Shown here: positions 58,221 through 64,000 of the stretch, piece by piece
Position numbering within the stretch: the stretch's first letter is position 1
How the letters are laid out: every line of letters begins with the position of its first letter
Source of the DNA: Solobacterium sp.
GTDB taxonomy: Bacteria > Bacillota_I > Bacilli_A > Erysipelotrichales > Erysipelotrichaceae
DNA: 64,000 nt
NCBI GenBank assembly: GCA_017941735.1
Contig: JAGAVW010000057.1
Coordinates: forward strand, 1-64,000
Reading direction: 5' to 3'
Notes under the pieces: generated by a model
Told to the model about the DNA's origin: nothing
The model's database searches: none
The model's input: only the letters and a program-made list of their open reading frames with translations
Made by a program: the position numbers and the translations under genes

Positions 58221-59732
58221 CTAGTGATTTGACTGCTTATGATCCGCATTTTTGACAATGACATCATGCGCACCACCTTCCACAATAGAAGTGGAAGAGA
58301 CGAGTGTGATTCTTGCTTTCTTTTGTAGTTCTGGGATGGTAAGCGCACCACAATTACACATGGTGGATTTAATCTTCGTAATGGTTAAGGCAACATTATC
58401 TTTTAAAAATCCGGCATAAGGCACATACGAGTCTACGCCTTCTTCAAATGAGAGTTTATTGCCTCCACCTAAATCATAACGATGCCAGTTACGTGCACGG
58501 TTACTGCCCTCGCCCCAATATTCTTTATAATAAGAACCATTGATCATGACTTTTTCACCAGGAGCTTCTTCAAAGCGTGAGAAATAGCGCCCTAACATGA
58601 CAAAGTCCGCTCCCATCGCAAGCGCTAAGACAATATGATGATCATAAACAATACCACCATCACTACAAATCGGGATATAAACACCCTTTTTCTTATAATA
58701 TGCATCACGTGCTTTTGCGACTTCAATCACGGCAGTTGCTTGCCCACGGCCAATTCCCTTTGTTTCACGCGTAATACAAATGGAACCGCCACCAATACCA
58801 ATCTTGATAAAATCGGCACCACAATCTGCTAAATAGTTAAAGCCATCTTCATCTACAATGTTTCCAGCCCCAATTTTTACCTTATTGCCATAGGTTTTAC
58901 GAATCCACTTAATGGTATTGCCTTGCCATTCTGAAAAGCCATCCGAAGAATCAATACAAAGACAATCCACCCCTGCTTCTAATAAAGCAGGAACACGTTC
59001 TTTATAGTCACGTGTATTAATACCAGCTCCTACCATGAAACGTTTTTCATGGTCTAATAATTCATTTGGGTTTTCTTTATGGGAGTCATAATCTTTACGG
59101 AAAACTAAGAAGCATAAATGATCTTTCTTATCAACAATTGGTAAGGCATTAAGCTTATGTTCCCAAATAATATCATTACAATCACTTAGATTTAAATCTA
59201 AGCCTCCAACCACAAGTTTTTCACGAGGCGTCATAAACTCCTTTACTTTCGCACTAGGATCGACTTTAGAAAGACGATAGTCGCGTGATGTAATGATTCC
59301 TAATAATTTTCCATTTGCGGTTCCATCATCCGTAACAGGCATTGTAGAATGTCCTGTTTTATCAAGCAATTGCAGCATATCCACAATACTTGTATCTGGA
59401 GTTACATTCGAGTCACTTACGACAAAACCAGCTTTATAGTTTTTAACATTCGCTACCATTTTGGCTTGCGATTCGATGGATTGTGCCCCAAAAATAAAAG
59501 CCATCCCACCTTCTTTCGCAAGCGCAATACCTAAGCGGTCACCAGAGACCGATTGCATAATTGCACTCACCATGGGGATGCTTAATTTAATGTCTGGTTT
59601 TTTACCTTTTTTATACTTTACGAGTGGTGTTTCTAGTGAAACTGCAGAAGGTAAATTCTTTTCTGACGTAAAGCCAGGAACGAGTAAGTATTCATTGAAT
59701 GTATGCGAAGCATCTGCGTAGTACTTGGCCAT
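58221..59732 (-). CDS. guaB: IMP dehydrogenase
   Basis: NAD-dependent oxidation of IMP to XMP, the committed step to GMP (503 residues). The N-terminal [18 protein letters not shown] is typical of one IMPDH branch. Two CBS domains occupy about residues 100-215. The catalytic loop is [20 protein letters not shown] with the nucleophilic Cys, and the flap has [15 protein letters not shown]-terminal region: [21 protein letters not shown] 59732 follows GGGAGGGG; an ATG/GTG extension to 59744 is not supported. No guaA nearby. Confidence 0.93.
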   Translation of the reverse strand: MAKYYADASHTFNEYLLVPGFTSEKNLPSAVSLETPLVKYKKGKKPDIKLSIPMVSAIMQSVSGDRLGIALAKEGGMAFIFGAQSIESQAKMVANVKNYKAGFVVSDSNVTPDTSIVDMLQLLDKTGHSTMPVTDDGTANGKLLGIITSRDYRLSKVDPSAKVKEFMTPREKLVVGGLDLNLSDCNDIIWEHKLNALPIVDKKDHLCFLVFRKDYDSHKENPNELLDHEKRFMVGAGINTRDYKERVPALLEAGVDCLCIDSSDGFSEWQGNTIKWIRKTYGNKVKIGAGNIVDEDGFNYLADCGADFIKIGIGGGSICITRETKGIGRGQATAVIEVAKARDAYYKKKGVYIPICSDGGIVYDHHIVLALAMGADFVMLGRYFSRFEEAPGEKVMINGSYYKEYWGEGSNRARNWHRYDLGGGNKLSFEEGVDSYVPYAGFLKDNVALTITKIKSTMCNCGALTIPELQKKARITLVSSTSIVEGGAHDVIVKNADHKQSNH

Positions 59733-59787
59733 AACCCCTCCCATTTTTGAATATTATATTTATTATAAGGTATAAAGTAAAGGATAT

Positions 59788-60258
59788 TTAAAGCATATCC
59801 ATCTCATCAAATAATTCTTCCTCTACCCCTAACATTTTTAGTATCTCAAATAATACATCTTCTGCAAAAATAATATCTTCTTGGTTTAATACATTATACA
59901 AATCTTCTATAGTATATGGTTCAACAAGATAATCTTTTAAGAATTCAATATTGGTATTCCTTTCATTTATTGAATACTCTTCTAATAACTCTTCATCTAC
60001 CGGCGTAACAACAACGACTTCAGTATCATGATCAAACAGTCTAAGCATACTTACATCACTGTCATGGCACATGATACCTATCGTAGGCATGTGATATCTG
60101 TTAGATAATTCTTTTGCAATCTCAAATGGATCATCATTAACATTGAAACCTGCCCAGTGACTGTCTAAACCAAATATATCTTCTGAATAATGGTTTAATG
60201 CTTTAATAATCTCTTCATCTGCTTGTTTGACTAAAACAGAATTTATAAATGTTCCCAT
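59788..60258 (-). CDS. Candidate immunity protein (paralogue of upstream gene)
   Basis: An acidic 156-residue protein with no family I can name. Its last about 125 residues align with the C-terminal part of the 378-residue protein encoded just upstream: both have a DYLVEPYTIEDL / KYLVAPYTFADL segment, then EDVLFEILKMLGVEEELF / EDVAFEVLKMIGIDESMY. It is the second gene downstream of an RHS toxin. Such placement and acidity (many Asp/Glu) fit an immunity protein. A GAGGGGAT site lies upstream. AT-rich like the whole locus. Confidence 0.65.
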   Translation of the reverse strand: MGTFINSVLVKQADEEIIKALNHYSEDIFGLDSHWAGFNVNDDPFEIAKELSNRYHMPTIGIMCHDSDVSMLRLFDHDTEVVVVTPVDEELLEEYSINERNTNIEFLKDYLVEPYTIEDLYNVLNQEDIIFAEDVLFEILKMLGVEEELFDEMDML

Positions 60259-60318
60259 TGTTTTTATCCCCTCTCATTTGTGGTATAGATATATGCATTC
60301 TTTTAAAATATCTAATAA

Positions 60319-61455
60319 TTAATTAAAGACAATACCAAACTTTTCATACATACTTTCATCTATTCCTATCATTTTTAATACTTCGAACGCTACATCTTCA
60401 ATATATTCTTTTTTCACACTAATAACTTGTAATAAATCTGCAAAAGTATATGGGGCAACTAGATACTTTGATATTTCTTCAATATTTTCATTTTCTGTTG
60501 GTAAATAACTGTTTTTCAATAAACCTTCATTTGATTCTAAGTATATTGATATTACTTTTACATCAAAAATCTTAATTACACATGTAAAACTTGCATAGCA
60601 ATACAAAGCAATAACAGGTTTATCACTTTTTTTACATATTTTTTCAATTGTAGTAATGTATGAATTCTTTATTGGCATATTTACTGCTATCCATCTATCA
60701 TTCTCTGAAACTATTTCAAATTTGTACTTGGTTTTTAACTCCTCTAGATGCATCTCGTTTCTATTGAATAATATTGTGCTAAAATCTCTCTGTTCCCTCC
60801 AAGGCGTTTTATTAAAACCATTTATTTTAAGTGCATCTATATCTTTTTCTTTTCTAAATATCTTATCCATTTCTATTGATGGATAAATCAATTCACAACA
60901 AGGCAACCCAACTATTAATTCTTTTCTGTTATTTATTTCTTGTATTTTTAAACCCTCTGATAACAAATGTACTATATAACAAGCGCTAGCATATTTGATA
61001 AAATCAATATAATTATCATTGTAATCTTCATAAATTCTACTGATTTCGTTTAATACATTTTGCGGCTCATTGAAACTATACTGATTTTTCATTTCTTGAT
61101 ATAACCTTTTATGCTCATTATAAATAATGCTATTCACATATCCAGTAATATGATGTAAATGAAAGTTTTCATCCACTAAAGAGAGTTTTTCGTCAATGAA
61201 GGTGTTTGCTTCGGCTGCGGCATCGTTAATTGATAAACTCTTTTTAGGAATTTTTTTTTCAAATTCATATTTGAGTCTATAAGAACAATTAATATCTACC
61301 TCAACTATGAACTCATCTGGCAAAGTTATAATAAAGATATTTTGACTCACATATAGATAATCTCTTGAATAAATAATATTTAGAGGATCATCATCTATAA
61401 TGGTTTCAAATCCTTTCTCTTCATAAGGAAAACATTTTAAATACTTATTTATCAT
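60319..61455 (-). CDS. Candidate immunity protein immediately downstream of RHS toxin
   Basis: A 378-residue soluble protein of unknown family. The first about 250 residues are unique; the C-terminal about 125 residues match the smaller downstream protein (shared YLVxPYTxxDL and EDVxFExLKMxGxxE). I place the start at ATG 61455: GGAGGGG in the last codons of the toxin gene lies 8 bases before it, and the gap to the toxin stop is 2 bases, so toxin and partner are translationally coupled. A TTG at 61461 is the alternative. Immediate coupling to a toxin gene strongly suggests immunity, as with WapI. Confidence 0.7.
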   Translation of the reverse strand: MINKYLKCFPYEEKGFETIIDDDPLNIIYSRDYLYVSQNIFIITLPDEFIVEVDINCSYRLKYEFEKKIPKKSLSINDAAAEANTFIDEKLSLVDENFHLHHITGYVNSIIYNEHKRLYQEMKNQYSFNEPQNVLNEISRIYEDYNDNYIDFIKYASACYIVHLLSEGLKIQEINNRKELIVGLPCCELIYPSIEMDKIFRKEKDIDALKINGFNKTPWREQRDFSTILFNRNEMHLEELKTKYKFEIVSENDRWIAVNMPIKNSYITTIEKICKKSDKPVIALYCYASFTCVIKIFDVKVISIYLESNEGLLKNSYLPTENENIEEISKYLVAPYTFADLLQVISVKKEYIEDVAFEVLKMIGIDESMYEKFGIVFN

Positions 61456-61457
61456 TA

Positions 61458-64000
61458 TCAAAACCCCTCCATTGTAGACGAAAGATGTTTCTTAAATACT
61501 GTATATAATGCTATGGCCATCACGAAACCATAAGCTGTATTCAATGAGAATTTTTGTAAAGTTTCATCTTGTTTCTTTTCTGCTTGTTTTGAACCAATAG
61601 GAACAGTTACTGGAATTTTGCCTTTACCCCACGGAGCCTCGTATTCAATGATACCTCCACCTTTATTGGTATAAGTTATGTTATATCCATCTACATTTAC
61701 TTGATATGGTTTCCCAATTTCGATAACAGAATCAAATCTATTGTCTTTCCCCTTACTTGATTTGAGGTTTAATTCATACTCTTTGTTCGCATTCTGAATT
61801 GCAGTAACATATAATTGTAACTGCACTTGTCCTAAAGCTTTTGCCGCTACGTTATTTGGCTTAATCTCATAAACAACTATTGTATTATCGTGATAATACG
61901 CAATATCAGGTCTTTTTTTGCCCATTTTTACATCAGTTTTGATATTTGTTACTTTAGAAACAATTGAATTTATTGATACATAGTTCTTAAAAATTTTCTC
62001 TTTTTCTCCATATTCAGTTTTAATCCTTATCTCTATATCATCTGCTATCGCTTTATGTGCTTCTCTGCCAAAATTCATCTTAGAAGTGGTTGACCAAATC
62101 ACAAGAGAAATCCCATTCGCTTTAAAGAAATCATTTAAATTATCTATCGCTCTATCAAATATGTTTTTATCTTCAGATTCTTGACACGCTTGTTTTGCTC
62201 GATCTTCTAATGAACCATGAGCCTTATCAAATAATCCTAAAAACTTAGATGCTCCATTTTTGAGATTGTTTAAAATGTTATTGGTTTTGGAGTTTGCTGT
62301 AGTATATTTCTTTGTTTGTGGTTCAATGACGTCTTTTGTTGTTTGTCTAATATCGTTATAAACTTGTACAGCTTCTTTCTTTGCTTCTTCTGCTGTAACG
62401 ACACTAGTATTCCCACCTTTTATATAAGAGTATTTAGTGACTTGCTGTTCGATACGTTCTTGTTTTGCGTCGTGTTGATCCCATGCGGCTTGTGCTTCTA
62501 TCTTTTGATTATAGGTGGTTTGTACACTTTGACTTACATATTGTTTCGTTTGTGTATATGCTTCAGCTCTTTCATAGGCACGACTATAATCCCTTGTTGG
62601 AGTGGTATAAGTAGGTGTAGGAGGTGTTACTATACATCCACCATGATTCTTATAAGATCTAGCTCCGCCTCCATTATCTGCCATCATTACAGATTGATTT
62701 AGATAATGTCCACTAGGATCTAGATATTTCTTCGGATTTCTTCTTCCATACGCATAGCGATTTCTACTAGATGGATCATATAATATACCTCGATAACTAT
62801 CTTCAATCGTAAAGATATAGATGACTGGATCATAATATCTATTTCTTAAATATACTAATTCACTACTTTCATGATATTCCCCATTATATCCAATCGGGTC
62901 ATCATAAGCGTTATATATGTCATAGACATTCTCTCTTTTCCCATAATCTGTATATTCATATTCGGTTTTAATCGTTCCATTATGATTTAAAGTCACTATG
63001 ACCGTATTTTGATAATCATCAATATATTCACTTCGATCAGAAGATATTCTGCCATTGCCAAAAAGATAATTGATATCTTCTTGATTATATTGTTCCGTTA
63101 AAACTTGAACATTGTCATAGGTATAATCATTCACATAGATGATATCTGCGACATCGATATCATGCACGAGACAGATCCCAGGTTCTGCGTGGTAACTAAT
63201 CTCTTCTCCACCCTTTTCTTGGTATGTAGAATAACCTTTGATATGATTCTCTATTGGTAATTCTGGTACTTCTTCATCATAATATTCAACGAGACATAAA
63301 CTGCCATATTCACTTGATGAAGCCACCTTTAATCGATTGATGAGCTTATCCATCTTATCTTCTATGATGTATTCGCCATCAATATAATGTTGTCCTCTAC
63401 GTATAGAATATTGTTTAATGCGGTTATTTAATCCTTCATATGTATATTCATAATAGGCATTATCATAATCTTTTAATCTGATTAAACGATTGAATTCATC
63501 ATATTCATAAGAACGTGTTGCCCCATCATCCCTTTTCTCTAAGGTGCGATTACCATTATCATCATATGTATAGGTATAACTATGTCCATCATGATAAGAT
63601 TTGAAGATTTGATTGGATTCATTATATTCATTTCTGGATGTGGTACTACCATTTGTTACTTCAGATAGATTCCCATCTATTGTCACAATATATTTTGTAA
63701 TACTTGTTTCATTGTCTTTAGTTAGTGTAGAAGAAGTTAATTCATCATTTTCATTATATTCATATGTTTTTGTGCTTGTTTGATCTAATTGTTTCTTGGT
63801 TTCTTTGATTAAACTATTATTCTTATTATATTCATATGAAAGCTCTAAATAAGTCTTTCCATTCGATATGGTTTTCTTATTGGTGATATTTCCATTCGCA
63901 TCATAACGAGTCGATGTAATGATATTGTTGTTTCTTGTTTCTTGGATTTCTCTATTCAATGCGTCATATTCATATTCAACACTTTCTTGATATTTACCTG
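61458..64000 (-). CDS. RHS/YD-repeat toxin with PD-(D/E)XK nuclease C-terminus (partial)
   Basis: Polymorphic toxin of the RHS/WapA type, cut by the right window edge: the frame stays open through 64000 with YD-repeat sequence (VEYEYDALNREIQE). Repeats such as YEYDEFNRLIRLKD and YTYDDNGNRTLEKR build the RHS shell. The core ends at RNRYAYGRRNPKKYLDPSGH (near 62716). The variable C-terminal region has a helical linker, then FGREAHKAIADD, RPDIAYY (D at 61905-61907), VVYEIKP (E at 61866-61868, K two codons on) and QVQLQLY: a PD-(D/E)XK nuclease pattern. A hydrophobic helix (AYGFVMAIALYTVF) closes the chain. Two candidate immunity genes follow. It likely targets DNA of neighbouring cells; the export route lies outside the window. 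Confidence 0.88.
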   Translation of the reverse strand, partial: GKYQESVEYEYDALNREIQETRNNNIITSTRYDANGNITNKKTISNGKTYLELSYEYNKNNSLIKETKKQLDQTSTKTYEYNENDELTSSTLTKDNETSITKYIVTIDGNLSEVTNGSTTSRNEYNESNQIFKSYHDGHSYTYTYDDNGNRTLEKRDDGATRSYEYDEFNRLIRLKDYDNAYYEYTYEGLNNRIKQYSIRRGQHYIDGEYIIEDKMDKLINRLKVASSSEYGSLCLVEYYDEEVPELPIENHIKGYSTYQEKGGEEISYHAEPGICLVHDIDVADIIYVNDYTYDNVQVLTEQYNQEDINYLFGNGRISSDRSEYIDDYQNTVIVTLNHNGTIKTEYEYTDYGKRENVYDIYNAYDDPIGYNGEYHESSELVYLRNRYYDPVIYIFTIEDSYRGILYDPSSRNRYAYGRRNPKKYLDPSGHYLNQSVMMADNGGGARSYKNHGGCIVTPPTPTYTTPTRDYSRAYERAEAYTQTKQYVSQSVQTTYNQKIEAQAAWDQHDAKQERIEQQVTKYSYIKGGNTSVVTAEEAKKEAVQVYNDIRQTTKDVIEPQTKKYTTANSKTNNILNNLKNGASKFLGLFDKAHGSLEDRAKQACQESEDKNIFDRAIDNLNDFFKANGISLVIWSTTSKMNFGREAHKAIADDIEIRIKTEYGEKEKIFKNYVSINSIVSKVTNIKTDVKMGKKRPDIAYYHDNTIVVYEIKPNNVAAKALGQVQLQLYVTAIQNANKEYELNLKSSKGKDNRFDSVIEIGKPYQVNVDGYNITYTNKGGGIIEYEAPWGKGKIPVTVPIGSKQAEKKQDETLQKFSLNTAYGFVMAIALYTVFKKHLSSTMEGF

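Noticed and set aside
63957-63959. TTG at 63959 as true start of the RHS gene
   Set aside because: The frame is open to the window edge and encodes typical YD-repeat residues upstream, so the gene is truncated by the window.
1-64000. CRISPR arrays, rRNA genes, prophage genes and transposases
   Set aside because: None found. The only sizeable repeats are the two 102 bp copies and the paired palindrome.

Overview
The window looks like chromosomal DNA of a low-GC Gram-positive bacterium of the Bacillota. Family-level features (single-chain L-serine dehydratase, tandem FemAB-type transferases, ComK/ComEA/ComEC relatives, gene order) make me think of the Erysipelotrichia (Solobacterium/Bulleidia-like), but no rRNA or other taxonomic marker is present, so this is an inference. 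Most of the window is tightly packed housekeeping operons. Two accessory regions stand out: a 2.4 kb higher-GC island at 19346-21952, and a polymorphic-toxin locus at the right edge (59788-64000).

Left part (1-19219). An Asp23-family gene is followed by an L20-type autoregulatory leader and infC-rpmI-rplT, then tRNA-Glu(CTC). Two overlapping FemAB/MurM-type transferases converge on a tRNA-Gln(CTG)-gltX unit. A plus-strand run from 6099 to 13175 holds a zinc-ribbon membrane protein, DUF554, an HD hydrolase, rdgB, a Lit-like membrane protein, trmL, a small membrane protein, a RidA-family protein, a ComK-family regulator, mgtE (with a candidate leader peptide overlapping its start) and an Spx/ArsC-like protein. 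A DeoR-type repressor and a class II aldolase are divergent around one operator-like inverted repeat. An acyltransferase, mnmA and recD2 follow.

Island (19346-21952). Two intramembrane-protease-like genes (CPBP and PrsW families) and a 77-residue ORF have base composition unlike their neighbours. They are bracketed by two copies of a module made of a GC-rich palindrome, a spacer and a 102 bp direct repeat.

Middle (21963-46929). An ABC importer operon lies on the minus strand. An alanine T-box precedes alaS, followed by the conserved ireB-ruvX-DUF1292-mltG-(NUDIX)-udk-greA block. comEA-comEC-holA comes next, with the comEA start codon inside the greA terminator hairpin. Then sdaA, a hypoxanthine-DNA glycosylase, an RlhA-like U32 protein, mscL, an smc with short arms, ftsY, ylxM, ackA, nrnA, an HU gene and a stand-alone ComEC-type metallo-beta-lactamase protein.

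Right part (47237-64000). A minus-strand operon nusB-xseA-xseB-ispA-dxs-recN-dinB-xerD-deoB couples transcription factors, isoprenoid precursor supply, DNA repair and nucleoside catabolism. After DUF5662, gpmA and an IMP dehydrogenase, the window ends in an RHS/WapA-like toxin gene running off the right edge. Its C-terminal domain carries a PD-(D/E)XK nuclease signature, and it is followed by two paralogous candidate immunity genes.
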